Shown: one piece after another, positions 1 to 11,650 of the stretch | How the letters are laid out: each line of letters opens with the position of its first letter | How positions within the stretch are numbered: position 1 is the first letter of the stretch | Assembly: GCA_024741835.1 (NCBI GenBank) | Contig: JAENRP010000075.1 | Span: 62,001-126,000, forward strand | DNA length: 64,000 nucleotides | From: Diplocarpon mali | Lineage: Eukaryota; Ascomycota; Leotiomycetes; Helotiales; Drepanopezizaceae | Direction: 5' to 3' | Made by a program: the position numbers and the translations under genes | Notes under the pieces: generated by a model | What the model saw: only the letters and a program-made list of their open reading frames with translations | The model's database searches: none | Told to the model about the DNA's origin: nothing

Positions 1-2557
1 CGGCTAAGGCCTGCATTTAGATGAGTTAGATCGAGTGCTCGTTCAGACATGTCATAGCAGTGGACGATCTTCGGCGTGCAATGTGCAGCTCAAAATGCTA
101 GATATAACGGACAAAAGAGATATTGTCATACCTGGAGATGCCGCTACAAAAAGGCGACCTTGTTCTTCGAAGTTGAGCTTTTGAACATGGATCGCTTAGC
201 CTAAGAATCCTTACAGAAAGCTTTTGAGTATGAAGATGATGCTTCCGAAAATGGACGCCTTTTTCCATTAGAAAGAAGAAGCGTAAGGGGTACTTACAGC
301 AGAAAATGCTTCGAGAGGAATTGTAGCGGAAGGAGAGACCCTAGAGAGAAGTAGATTAATCAAAAATATGCGCGGGTTACGGACGGCCAAAAAAAAGTTT
401 TAGGTGAAACAGGTGCGCTCCCTATCGAGAAGAGATGAGTGTAAAGGTATTTGAACTGGCTTTGACCTCTCACTTGAATGTGGTCTTGTAAGGCAAGCAA
501 GCGTCTTTACCAAATTTGATTAGATCCGAAGTGACAAAACTCATAGCTAGCGAGGATGCTGGATTTGCGGATTGAAGCTCTCATAATCAAATGAGCATTT
601 TGGGGGCGTAGATCACTACATCAATGGAAGGAGTACCCACTTTGAATCTGCTTTCGAAGTTGAGCCTCTTAATATAATCTGAATCATGGTCAATCCAAAA
701 AGTTCTGCCATGAGTTTTATATTCTGTGGAGATGCCGTTCTCGTAGACTGAAACTCTGCTGATTTGGAGAAAAAATGAGGGGCTATGACTTACTTCTCGG
801 CATCCAAGAACTGATTGCGAAAGGTCTGAGAGTCTAGGCACGATCTGATTTACTCAAAAACTCTCATAGATATCTCATGGCTTCAGCAGACTCTAGTTTG
901 TAGAACAATGTCCAGGATATCAAATTCCACAAACAGAAGAAAGTTGGCGTATGTCAAAGCGCTCAGTGGAGGTGGACCAAAACTAGGGGGGTCTAAAGAG
1001 AAAACGATCAGTTCGAAAGCTCGTGCAAATCCTTTTATACCCAAGAAGGCTCTGAGGTTGTAGATATGGCCTGGGAAATCATACATAGCATGCAGAAGTT
1101 TGGCATACATCAAAGCACCCTGGATAGAGTTGTGATAGGCCCGTCTGTAACAATTAATTAACCCATTAGATCCGCTGATTTCATCGTAGCCCCAACGGAG
1201 TCTTTGTTTCGAGAAATTCGCTCTGAGAATCAAGCGCAAAGAGCTGGAGCATATTGACTGACCAGAGCGCCCAAAGAGTGATTGTAATGCCAAGGAAGCG
1301 TCTGCATAAAGACCAATTAACACGAAAGTTCCTCCAGATCCAGGATACCTTTCGGAGGCACTTTTCCTTCAGGTACTAGCCTTATTGATTAAATGCAAGA
1401 GATAACAAATCGACATACATTAGTTCAGCTAGGAGAGCGTTGGATTGAGTCCGGGGCTCTAAAGGTAAACAGTTAACTCAAAAGCTCTATCAGATGGCTC
1501 ACTCTTTGAGCAGACTATGAAATTACAGATGCCTGCTGTATGGATCTAACACTATGGGAATAAGAGAAATTGACCCACTGCTAGGAGACTTGATCGTTGT
1601 GGCTCGTACGAGGCCTAGAGGGCGGTTTTCATTGATCTGCGATAGCTGGGATCCTTGGCTAGCTGTATCCTCCACTCAGCAACCTTCTGCGGCCTGTAAT
1701 CAGGAGTCACTATTTGTGTTGGTAGAGAGTTCTGGGCAAGTCATAGGGCTGTGACGGAAATTTTCATACAGCACTTAACATGGGTATTCAGCCTTGCCAT
1801 AGCCAATTCACTAAATTATTTGCAAGCCAGGGCTAAACTTCGGTCTTGGCTAGAAATATTATTATTTCGTCTGCACAGCAGTAAATGCATCAGGATATAT
1901 TGCCGCACTTACTAGACATCGCAGAGATATATTATGTGTCAAATTATCCATATTTGCAAGCAGATGTTCCAATTGCTCTAGCACATGCCCTTCTTCGTTG
2001 AATACTTACCGCGCGGCTGGCATATTTAGGGGGCATTAAGAACAGTAGAGTTCTTGGAGAACATCAATTCATGCGCCTTCTGACATCCTTTATTGTAAAA
2101 AATGAGAATACCAGCAAGGAATGCTGTTTCTTGCAAGTAGTAACAATCATAGGTTACAACCAATTGCTTACGACAAGAAACAAATGAGTTACTATGATAA
2201 AAATTCCAGGGCTATTCCAGAAATGAACTGAACTGCGATCAGGTAGTCTAGGTAGTCGTTGTAGGGTATGCATTGGATCCCTTTCTGCTCTCTTTTTTTT
2301 TTATAATAAATAAGTTCATATATGCCGCCTCTGATTATCTACTGTTGTTTAGTTAAAGAAACATGTATGATTTATTACCCCTCCAAAGTGTTCTAGACCC
2401 CTCCTCTTATCGGCCGATAAGCCAAAAATTCTCTCGACCGTTTTCTACTATCTATGGTACTGTAAATAACGCCAAAATGCATACCGCCATTTCCTGACCT
2501 TCAACTTTCTTAGACAAAAGGTTGGCTTTTTGAATTCTATTGTAGAATTTATTCGCC
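1..2557. other. Left-edge region without a supportable gene
   Basis: No family could be recognised. The longest open frame is on the minus strand at 883-1323 (146 codons); it has protein-like composition but opens with GTG rather than ATG, has no recognisable motif and no obvious splice partner. A second minus frame at 587-841 also lacks an ATG. The stretch 1800-2450 is AT-rich. A T-run at 2288-2300 lies about 260 bp upstream of MTD1 and may belong to its promoter (inference). Confidence 0.4.
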
Positions 2558-3951
2558 ATGGCTTGCCGCATCACGAATCCTTCCAGCCCGGCCGCCGACT
2601 CGCAACCCCCTCCCTCAATCCCAACCTGCAAAGTCATACTGGCGAACACAATTGCGAAGAGCTTGCTTGGAGAGGTGGCACAAGGGCTGGCAGAGTTAAA
2701 TTTCAAGCCGAAACTTGTTGGATTTCTCGCGAACGGGGATCCTGCTGCTCGAGTCTATGCTGATTACTCGGCCAAGACGTGCAAGGAGAAGTAAGTATCG
2801 AGGGGATGTATCTACTTCCAAGTGCATGGAGTTGAAGCGCATATAGTTCTGGATTCATACATAAGAATTCATAAACTGTTACAATGCTCCCATATTTCCC
2901 GGAGCTTTGAAGCAGCAATATAACCTCTAGGAGGTAGAGGAAACACTTTTATCGTTCAAGAGACATAGCGTTACTGTTTTGGACCTATGCAATGCCACAG
3001 CAGCTGGGGACCCTATTCTTATTCCCATTGCAATCTTCATACTCTCTTATATTTACAGCGCTTCTACAAAAGATTTCATCTCTCCTGGTTCTGGAGAGCA
3101 GCAAGCTAACATCCTTCAGCGGCTTTCTATTCGAAATCCGCGAAATCTCGAAAGAGGAAGTCGAAGAAGCAATCCTCTCCGCGAATGGTGACCCATCGGT
3201 ACATGGTATCATAGTCTACTATCCCATTTTCCCAAATCCGTCCCGGCAAGACTACTACATCCAGCAACTTGTGTCTCCGTCCAAAGATGTCGAAGGCCTC
3301 TCTCACAAATACGTCTTCAACATGTACCAAAACATTCGCTTCCTCGACGCCCCCACCAACAAGCAAAAGTCTATCCTCCCATGTACACCTCTCGCCGTAG
3401 TCAAGGTCCTTGAGCATCTACAAATATACAACACGATCATGCCATATGGTAATAGGCTGTTCGGGAAGACAATCACAGTCATCAACCGCTCTGAAGTCGT
3501 TGGCCGGCCCCTGGCTGCACTTCTTGCGAACGATGGCGCGCAAGTATACTCGGTGGACTTGGACGGTGTGCAACTGTTCACTCGCGGCACGGGAATCAAA
3601 AACCACAAGCACGAAGCGCACCCAAAACATGACATGGATCTGAAGCAATCCCTGGCTATCAGCGATGTGGTGATAAGCGGCGTGCCGGGGAAGAACTACA
3701 AGGTTGATCCGAAGCTCATTAGGCATGGGGCGGTCTGCATCAATTTCTCGAGCGAAAAGAACTTTGATACGGTAGCGGTGAAGGAGCATGCTAGCATATA
3801 CGTCCCAGCGATCGGGAAGGTTACTATCGCTGTATTGTTGAGGAATTTGTTGGTAAGTCGCTCTTTATTAAACTGCACAACATTTCAAGATCATGCTCGT
3901 TAACCTGTGATGCAGCGACTGTCTCGAGATAACGCAGTCGTAAGAGTTTAA
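2558..3951 (+). CDS. MTD1: Methylenetetrahydrofolate dehydrogenase (NAD+), MTD1 type
   Basis: Cytosolic NAD-dependent enzyme oxidising 5,10-methylene-THF to methenyl-THF in one-carbon metabolism. Exons by phase and splice signals: 2558-2790, 3120-3852, 3916-3951, giving 333 residues (yeast Mtd1 is 320). The first junction rebuilds the conserved TCKENGF-EIRE stretch; intron 1 has GTAAGT and a branch site GCTAAC just before its CAG. Family motifs seen are DPAARVYADY, NGDPSVHGIIVYYPIF, KDVEGLSHKY, KSILPCTPLAVVK, the nucleotide-binding NRSEVVGRPLAALLANDG, and VTIAVLLRN. The last exon supplies RLSRDNAVVRV and a TAA stop. The start is the first ATG in frame. Intron 1 (329 bp) is much longer than others here. 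Identity is secure; only the extreme N-terminus is open to doubt. Confidence 0.95.
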
Positions 3952-5167
3952 GGACGACGGATTTAGAGAATTGCTTGTTATCCATTTTACATTATTAGTA
4001 CTGGTAGTCTGCATCGATACATTGTAGGCGCAATACTCTTGGGAAGACATTTGATATCAAAAAGTGTAATCGAATCTTTATCAAATCCTCTTATATCTCC
4101 AAGATACCCTGGTAAGTTGCTTTAGAGCTGCAGAGCGCCGTGTGTTGGAAGAGTTTGTAGGTGATAAAATCAATTCAATTCTCATAGAGACGTGCGTGCA
4201 CTGGACGTCCACTTCTACCTCTCTTAAAAGTTTTAGCATCGCTGTTTCCATTACTTCCAAGTGAATTATCCATGATTTGGTGTTTTCCAAGATAAATAAC
4301 CCTCTTCTATTTCTACTGTCACGAGTTGCAATAGTCGGTGATGGGCTATCATGGAAACAGGGGAAGGTGTATCATTGGGTGAAAATGGATCAGTAGTATG
4401 CAAATTGTGATGGTAGATTCCAAAGTAGAATGTAATTTCAAAAGTCGAATAACTCATAGCGCAACGTTCCCATTAACATATTGAGCCCGTACCAACGAAC
4501 ACCTGAAATTCCATAGTCCAGCGCTTTCCTTTATCTCAAAGCCCTGTGTCCCAAATGTATTTCTCTTCATAGTCGTTTATTCCGGGCCTCACTCTGCCCT
4601 TGCCTAATATTCGTAACGCACGCGCTCGTTTTCGCAGTGGAAGAGATCGCAGCAGCTCTCGCTTTTGCCACCCTACTTGTCTAGCTACTTCGGCTTCATG
4701 TCCTCAGATCCTCCTTCCGGCATCGACGAATTTTCTAGTCTTGGTGTTTTTAGTTAGCACTGAAGAATAACAGATCGAGTTGGAGACTCTTGAAGCTGAC
4801 TTTCAATGCTTGCTCATGGCGTCCTTGTCCGAAGACGAGACGACGAATACGAGACGCATGAAGCCACCTAGCCCGGCAATCATTAATTGCTTCATAGGTG
4901 CCATAGCAATCTGTGGCGCTTCATTTGCATTATCCTCCCGTCCCGCTCTGTGCAAAGGATCTGCGTAAACGCAACGATCATTCCGTCCACATGGTTAGCA
5001 CCGCGAGTCGCCTCCTTCGGCGCATTCAGATCGGTGCGTCAGTCTCGGTCATTCTGGCATACCCGCGCGGGCCGGTGGCAAATAAGGTGGCAACTGAATC
5101 GCAAGGAGATCCAATAACTGGCCTCTAAGCATAGTTTCGGAAAGAGCAAGTGCCTGAAAGCAATACC
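3952..5167. other. Intergenic, no supportable gene
   Basis: Downstream of MTD1 the sequence is AT-rich to about 4500. A 62-codon plus-strand frame opens at ATG 4780, and overlapping plus frames cover 4887-5128, but none shows a motif and they conflict with each other. I see no gene that can be defended. Confidence 0.35.
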
Positions 5168-5731
5168 CTAAATCTCGGCGACTGCGGAAAAAAACAGGAC
5201 ACGAGACTGGAAAACCCTCCAATTATCAAACCCTGTCACTTGGAGCGGTCCGTTTGCATACACAGTCGTCTTTGCTCCGAACGGGAATCGTGTGATCAAG
5301 TCTCTGGACATAATAGAGCCGGTGGGGTGGTGGATCTCCGCGTTCGGATCCACCTCTATTTGGGATCCATTGCGTAGAGTAGCAATAGCGTCATTCATTG
5401 ACGATTACCTTGGCTTTGTTATGGTTCGCGAGGTTTCCGTGCTCAACTTCAATCGAGTTACCTTTGTAGGACCTCGGTGAACGGCACTGCCGATTATTCG
5501 AATACACTCTACGCCTTTTGCCATGTTTGCAAGAGTGTTTTCAATCCGTCGGGGTACTACTGCGTACACGTACTGATAATGGTCAAATCCCGATACCATG
5601 TTGAGAAAAATAGGAGACTCTCCAGCCGTTATCATAATTTTCGGCATCAAAGCAGATTCCAACTCTCCAAATGACTGGCGAAATTTGGCTGTTTGGCCGA
5701 GGAGTGTGGCCGGTTGCGATTGTGCGGTTGC
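5168..5731 (-). pseudogene. Coding-like frame broken by one in-frame TAA, unidentified
   Basis: Read on the minus strand, one frame stays open from 5731 to 5168 except for a TAA at 5405-5407. Both halves look like protein (for example KGVECIRIIGSAVHRGP before the stop and EVDPNAEIHHPTGSIMSRDL after it), and the stop does not shift the frame. There is no ATG near the upstream end, so the beginning is missing or spliced. A GTAATC just before the TAA could be a weak splice donor, so a functional intron-containing gene is not excluded. I do not recognise the family. Best read as a decayed gene or part of an unresolved multi-exon gene. Confidence 0.3.
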
Positions 5732-6099
5732 TTATCAACAAAAGGAACGTGTTAAGCGAGTTCTGAAAGGGGCAGATGAGCCGCTCAATTTAGCGACTTG
5801 AATTACTTAGATTCCTGGAAATATGGCGAAAATGGTAAGAAACTCGTAAATAATCAAGTGATGGATACTTCCCGAGCCACACTGGGCACTTTTTGATTAT
5901 CTTCACGAATCAGCATCGTTATTAGAGAAGGAATTTCGATTCCATAATATTTTATTCGTTTATTTATTTTCTTCTGCGCTTAGTCAAATTTCTACAAGTG
6001 AACACCAAGCGCCAACCAACCAGATCCTAGGGTTCCTATTCAGATAGAAGTAAATTGCACTTGTAAATCTCACCTCCGCTGCGTGTATGGGCCAGCAGA

Positions 6100-7038
6100 C
6101 TATATCAAGTCACCCCATCGATCGGAGACTTGGTTGCGCTTGAAGTTTGGCAGCTGCTCGGGATGTGTAGGGGTGAAAGGGAAATAGCCACCAACCTGCC
6201 AATACCTGTTCTCCACTGGATACCACCGGTACTCGGGCTCTCCGAACCTGAGCACGCGGTACATGGGGCGGAATGCCTTCCGGCAAACAGGACATCTCCG
6301 GAATGCTTGGTCAAAAGGCGGCGTGTCCCAGTCTCTCATGATGCAACCGTGATGGAACGCATGGAGGTCAGAGCACGGCAATATCCGCGGGTCGCCAATT
6401 TCTAGCCGGAAGAGTTGTTCCTCCTCACTCTCGTCAGCGATCTCTTGAGCGGTAGGGAGGAGGGGCAATCTGCAGATGGCGCATATGTTGCCATCAAGAT
6501 TGTTAGTGGCCGCTCGAAGGAATGGGGGACAGGCTATGTTCGCGAAGTTATCAAGGAGTAGACATCCCTCTGGTACCTGGGTCTCTCCGTCCATCAGAGG
6601 ATTTCTCCGTAAGAAGTCTTTGGCGGCTTGCGACCATTCCCACTCGTTCTGCTGCATGAGAGCGTTCTCTTGCAACTCTCTTTGCCTTGCATGAGTTCGC
6701 GAGAGCGGCTTTTCGTAATTTTCTACTTGTTCCCTTGCTTCTCTTGCATTGGATCTGATCTGTGCTCGTGAGTGCGTGCCTGGATTTTGGACAATCGTAA
6801 ACTCACCAGGGTCGTGGCCCAGTATTTCTTCCGGCACTTCGCCAAAAATAAGCGCCCTGTCAAAGCATGGAGGACAGTAGCCGACAATGTAGTGACGCTC
6901 TACTTTGTTGGGCAAAGGGTTCCAGCATGTCCTATTGTCTCTGCGTGGTTCTCCACTGTGGCATGGACCCGTGTGGCGGAGTCCTTGAACTGAGTGTCCG
7001 CAAATCCTGTAAAACGTATAGATCTCAAGACATGACAT
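6100..7038 (-). CDS. RING-finger domain protein, putative E3 ubiquitin ligase
   Basis: Single-exon frame of 312 residues starting at ATG 7038. A RING-type zinc-binding pattern lies at about residues 185-250: the CAIC pair, then LPCSDLHAFHHGC, then the terminal pair CPVC, with a long insertion between the first and second pairs of ligands. RING domains of this layout usually recruit an E2 and transfer ubiquitin, so an E3 role is the family-based inference; substrate is unknown. The N-terminus has further Cys/His residues (CGHSVQGLRHTGPC) that could bind metal. The middle is charged and possibly helical (residues about 85-150). No membrane segment or signal peptide seen. Many such fungal RING proteins are uncharacterised. 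Confidence 0.75.
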   Translation of the reverse strand: MSCLEIYTFYRICGHSVQGLRHTGPCHSGEPRRDNRTCWNPLPNKVERHYIVGYCPPCFDRALIFGEVPEEILGHDPGEFTIVQNPGTHSRAQIRSNAREAREQVENYEKPLSRTHARQRELQENALMQQNEWEWSQAAKDFLRRNPLMDGETQVPEGCLLLDNFANIACPPFLRAATNNLDGNICAICRLPLLPTAQEIADESEEEQLFRLEIGDPRILPCSDLHAFHHGCIMRDWDTPPFDQAFRRCPVCRKAFRPMYRVLRFGEPEYRWYPVENRYWQVGGYFPFTPTHPEQLPNFKRNQVSDRWGDLI

Positions 7039-7393
7039 CTTGGCTCGAATTTGGGGAGCCAGGTTACAGGTTCGAAGTTGTCAAGAATCACAAGGATCTT
7101 AATGGAGAGTGAACGAATTGAAAAAATAATAAGGACTGGCCAGAAATCCTAGAGCCAGGTTATCAGGTTACTTTATACTTCAATCACAATGTTGTTCTTT
7201 TGTCGTTACACAAAAGAGACGGCCAGGACAAGAGCAACTACAAGAACAAGCCAAAATTTAGTTACAGTAAAACATAACACTTGGTTCTTAATGCGCTTGT
7301 CCTTTGAACAACCACAAAAAAGAACAAAGACTTCTCTCCAATTAACCATGATCTCAAGCAACAACAAAATAACGAAAATGCGATAACCAGATA
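7039..7393. other. Intergenic between two leftward genes
   Basis: 355 bp between the RING gene start (7038) and the end of the next leftward gene (7394). It must hold the RING gene promoter and the neighbour's 3' end. A-rich on the plus strand (7189-7380). No gene seen. Confidence 0.4.
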
Positions 7394-8273
7394 CTAATAA
7401 TCAATGAAGTGACGATTGTACCAATCGTCAATTTCGTCCAGGGCACCTCGGATACGGTTGGTAAAGTCGAAATCTTCAATGTACCAGAAGACACGATCCA
7501 GGGTCATAGGCCGGTAAGGTTGGTAGTAATTGGCGGTGATCAGTAGTATTACCATCCAGCCAGTGATAGCACTGATCGTGACAAGCCTGCACGCCCAGAG
7601 CATCTCCAAGAACACGTCAAAGATCATTTGCAGCTTGACCAAGTTGGTTGGCTGGACCACGCACATTCCTAGCGCAAAGCATTCTCTTCGGGTCTCGGTG
7701 GAGAGAACGGTGTCGCACTTAAGCTCTTGAAGCCGATAGGCGCATTCGCTGATGAGCCGTTAGCTTCAAGTATTTCTGGCTCTTCTTTCCTCCGCATATC
7801 CCGAGGAAAAGGTTTCTGTAAGGTTTCTGTAAGGATTATGGTATTTATTGTGGGCTTACTGACCTGAATTGCATGGTGATGAAAAGCTTCCCAAGAGGGT
7901 TTTCTGGGTCAAAGTATTTGATAATTGTATACAGCAGACAACTAAGACCGACCATAAAGCAGACACTTGAGTGGATAATTGATATTTTGAAGAAGTATTT
8001 GAGCAGAGAATCCCGGTCTCTGCTGCTTATTCTTGCTATGTAGAGTGGGTACCAATGAACGAGAAAATAGGTCAATAGTATCACTTGTTCGAAGATAGAT
8101 AAGGTCGATCCTTCTGTCAGACTGACATAGGTCTTTGTATCTACGGGAACTGACATTGAACTTGCTGTGGATACAGATATCGAGCTGGTTGGAACAGTTT
8201 CGAGAATCATGGGTCCGGAGGCATGAGAACAATTCGATGATCCGTTGGCGAGACTCGAACAATTCAACCCCAT
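7394..8273 (-). CDS. Small polytopic membrane protein, unidentified
   Basis: Two exons, 8273-7864 and 7748-7394, joined by an intron with donor GTCAGTAAG, branch GCTAAC and acceptor CATCAG; the phases agree (2 then 1). The product is 254 residues. The ATG at 8273 is the first in frame after an upstream stop. The N-terminus carries three N-glycosylation sequons (NCSS, NGSS, NCSH), suggesting it faces the lumen or outside. Hydrophobic segments follow: around QVILLTYFLVHWYPLYIA, around SVCFMVGLSCLLYTIIKYF, around LQMIFDVFLEMLWACRLV, and ITGWMVILLITA. No family recognised. It is divergent from the anchored protein at 8547, with 273 bp between start codons. Additional upstream exons are possible. 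Confidence 0.55.
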
Positions 8274-8546
8274 GTTGACTCGGCTTCTGCACAGAAAGAC
8301 TGGTTTTGGTTTCTCGGAACAGGTTGAAAGAAGAGAAGAAAAGGCTTGCTGTGTTGACCTTTGACCCAACAATAAAGAAATCAGGGCTTGTGTCCTCAAC
8401 TCCCGAAGCGGAATATCTTTATCGACTGCACAAAATCAAAAACCGCAAACGGCGCTTTTGTTCTGTGACTGGTTCTAAAGAGGCTTGCAAGGATAAATCT
8501 GTTGTTCTCAATCAACAGCGCACCTTCAATATCCGAACAGCTTAAC

Positions 8547-9334
8547 ATGTCTGGCGGCCAGGGGAATGGAGCCGGAACAGCTGAGCAAGCAGCAGCTCTT
8601 GTTCCCACCAACACTTTCGGCGCGCTTTTGGAATACATGAAAGAAATCTCCGAGAACACGCGAAACACTCATCGTGCGATCCTGACCGCCAGCGCCGATT
8701 CGACAACGCGATTGAACATGCTCGATGTAGGCCTCCTAGAGATCTCAGCAGGGCTGCAGAGAATCGAAGCAGAGGCTCAGGGGCACTCGGTACAACTAAA
8801 TCACATCCTTAAACAGAACGAAGAGACTTCACGACTTCTGCGAAGCGAGCTCGCGGACGCGATCGGGCTGATTATCATGGCCGCTATGCAGCCGATACAC
8901 ATTGAGCTTGAAGCACATGTGGCTCGCAGAACTGCTGCTCTCGTAGACAAGGCAGCCAAGGCGGCACGTGTTCCCAACTTTCTTGCAGAAGCACGCCGGA
9001 GGACTCGAGGTCTTCTCGCTAGATGCTGGGCTGGAGTAAGTGGTGGCTGCATCTATCACCACACTTGCGTTTGCTGCGCGTTCAATGACTGACACAATCC
9101 CAGCGACCAACGCTTTTCACCTTTATATGGCTAGTTTTCTTGACAACCCTTATGCTCGCGCTGGCGGTTGTACTCTTCGCCCACGTATTTCCTCCCACGG
9201 GGGTTGGAGAGTCTACAGATACTGAAGCGGAGGAGCCATCGCCTTCGGGTCGTCCTTCTATCTTTGATATCCCGAATATTCTTATCAGGAAACCAGATTG
9301 GAGAGACCTACTAGAGGCGCCTCGTTGGGAATGA
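8547..9334 (+). CDS. Coiled-coil protein with C-terminal membrane anchor, unidentified
   Basis: Two exons, 8547-9035 and 9104-9334; the 68-bp intron has donor GTAAGT and acceptor CCCAG, and both sides are in phase 0. The product is 239 residues. Start is the first ATG in frame. Residues about 25-110 are polar and heptad-like (LLEISAGLQRIEAEAQGH, QLNHILKQNEETSRLL), consistent with a coiled coil. A single strong hydrophobic segment encoded in exon 2 (LFTFIWLVFLTTLMLALAVV) is followed by about 50 acidic and proline-rich residues. Basic residues just before it (RRRTRGLLARC) fit a cytosol-facing N-terminus. No signal peptide. Function unknown; fungal proteins of this layout are common and mostly unnamed. 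It shares a short divergent promoter with the membrane protein at 7394-8273. Confidence 0.6.
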
Positions 9335-10514
9335 CTACTTGAAACGAAGCTGGTATATCTTTCCAAAGACACAATGTAGCTATCTGTCGTAGAATCGAGA
9401 GTTGTAATTGCAAATAATAGCTTCAGAACAATCTGCTATGCGATTGTCCAAAAACTTCCCATCGATTACGATTATACAGAAGGTCCTTCAAGTTTTTTGT
9501 CTCAAAACTACACGGATCCAACATATCAATACTTACCGTCAATCTTACTAATCCGAAGTTGTGATTTGTGCTTTTGTCTCGAGACCTCAGTTATCAACAT
9601 ATCCTCAGTGGTCAGTGTAATTGATATTCCCTAGCCGCTCCGATCCATTTACATCACTTCTCCTAGGAGTCAATGCTGTGATCCCTTATATGGCTACTCA
9701 TTCTTGAGTATCAAATTGAGTGCGCCGCTTGCACTTATTCCGACATCATCTTTCGAATCAACAGCAATGACCTCGGGCTTTCCATCCTTCAATAGAGCCT
9801 CCAACGTAGTCCGTTTCTACATTACACGTATGATACGAAGGAGTAGTTTTTATAGTATAGGTATGGCCATTGCGCTCTGTGGGCATCGATCCAGAGAGAT
9901 CCAAGGGTTGATGCCGCTTTCGTCCCACGATGGGGCGAGGTATCAGGAGCTCTAAGACCGAGGCAAGATGAGGCAATCTTCTGGGAGCTCTGGGTCTCGA
10001 GGCACGATTCCCTGCATGTCTCGCTCTCTCGTGATGCCTCGCCAGTAGGTTCACGAAGCCGGGGTCTGAGAGAACTAGTGTCCAGGTTTCGAGTAGCGGC
10101 TGCTGTTTTTCGGAGTCTCAATACCAAAACTCTGAAACTTTATCTCTAGAATCGTTTTAGAAGATTATTTAAATCAGGTCGCAGTGCCCTTCTGAAGTTT
10201 TGTGTTGTCCAGTTACGACACGCGCTTACTAGAAAGTAAACAACAGATAAAGGGGGAAGCATTGCCAAATTTCCACAGTGAGTTCAGGACATAAAGTGGA
10301 ATCTGTTCACTTTCAAAAACTTCGTGGAGAAGAATAAGCAGCTACTTTGAGAGTGACTCACAGGCCGGTCGGATGTTGTTCCGAATCGCACGATCTCTCC
10401 ACCAATGTCAATAAACAAGAACCGACGCGGTTCACCTCTGAGCCTTTAATTTCCTTTCCACCCCAACCTCAAACCTTGAGATGGTCGTCTTGCATAGCGG
10501 CAGTAATAGAAAAC
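9335..10514. other. Intergenic, no supportable gene
   Basis: Short overlapping frames on both strands at 9704-10127 show no motif, and the frames contradict one another. I see no gene. The right part must contain the promoter of the 2EXR gene that starts at 10515. Confidence 0.35.
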
Positions 10515-11650
10515 ATGTCTCTGGACACAAAGTCTTTAGCAGACTACGTCGACGCTGGTGATTAACTTCCTTCCCCTGTGCGGTCGACCACCTCGCAGAC
10601 CCTCTACTAATATGCTCCTTAGCATGCCAAGCCTTTGAGAACTGGAGTCATCGCACCTCACATCGGTCATTGGAGATCCGAAGAGTATACGAGAAGACAG
10701 TGGCCGAATATGAAGCTGCGACTATCCGAGTCATGCAGCAGGCTCTTCTCCGTGAGGCATCTTGTACCGTGGATCGCGATCGCAAGCTGACCTTCTTTCT
10801 CCCAGTATCTCAAGTCCCCCAAATCCTTCCCGCCAGCGGAGAACCTGTCGGAGAGCGCAATCGGCTCAACTCCTTCAAGCCCTTCCGCAAGCTGCCCCTC
10901 GAGATACGTCGGATGATCTGGAGCCTGGCGTCGTACCACCGCCCCGCGCAGTTCCTCCCTCTGGTCTGGGATCCCAACCTCAGAGCCAACTCCAGCTACT
11001 ACATCCCTCCCATCCTCCACGTGAGCCAAGAGTCCCGCAAGGAAGGCCTCCGCGTCTACAAGATCATCGAGCTCTACAGCGGCCTCGCCTTCTCGGCCAA
11101 GCGTGCGAGCGTCTTCATCAACCCAGAGGTCGACACTGCCTGGCTCTGCGAGCCGCCGAGCGAAGAGCGAGGAGCCAGCTGGGTCAAGCCGTACAGCGCA
11201 CCGAGCGGGTTCGCCCTGGATGACCTGACCAGCCGATCCCAGTCCCAAGAGTCCTCCGCAGCCCCCTCCCTCTACTACCTCCCGTTCTACTACGAGCAGC
11301 TCGCCGCCCTCGGGATCAAGAACATCGCCATCGGAGAGGACGTCTGGGAGCAAGCCGTCTGGAAACCGGTCCTTCTGGACAATCATCGCAAGGATCTGAT
11401 GGTGGTGCTGGGGAAGCTGCTCGCGACGCCGTCGGGGAGGCTGACCATCATTCGGGACAGATGCGGCTACAGAAGCTGGTCGGCGGGCTTGGGACCTGAA
11501 GTCGCGCTGCATATCCTGGGGAGAGGGTCGACCCCGGCTTTCACTTGGAGGCACAAGGTTGTGGAGAGATTGGCCCGGAGACTGGAGCGACGATGTGCGA
11601 GGCTCGGATGGGTCATCAGGACTGAGATTGTCTACGGGGACCTTTGGTGA
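10515..11650 (+). CDS. 2EXR-domain protein
   Basis: Fungal 2EXR-domain family, abundant in filamentous ascomycetes and of unknown molecular function. The diagnostic block is FKPFRKLPLEIRRMIWSLA, followed about 40 residues later by PPILHVSQESRKEGLRVY (together about residues 98-185). Proposed exons are 10515-10557 and 10623-11650, with a 65-bp intron (donor GTGATT, acceptor CCTTAG, branch-like CTAAT); phases agree, giving 356 residues. The donor is weak, so the start could instead be ATG 10733 in exon 2. The C-terminal half has no named motif. A long antisense frame overlaps but lacks any family signal. It converges on the RIM15 gene. Confidence 0.75.
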
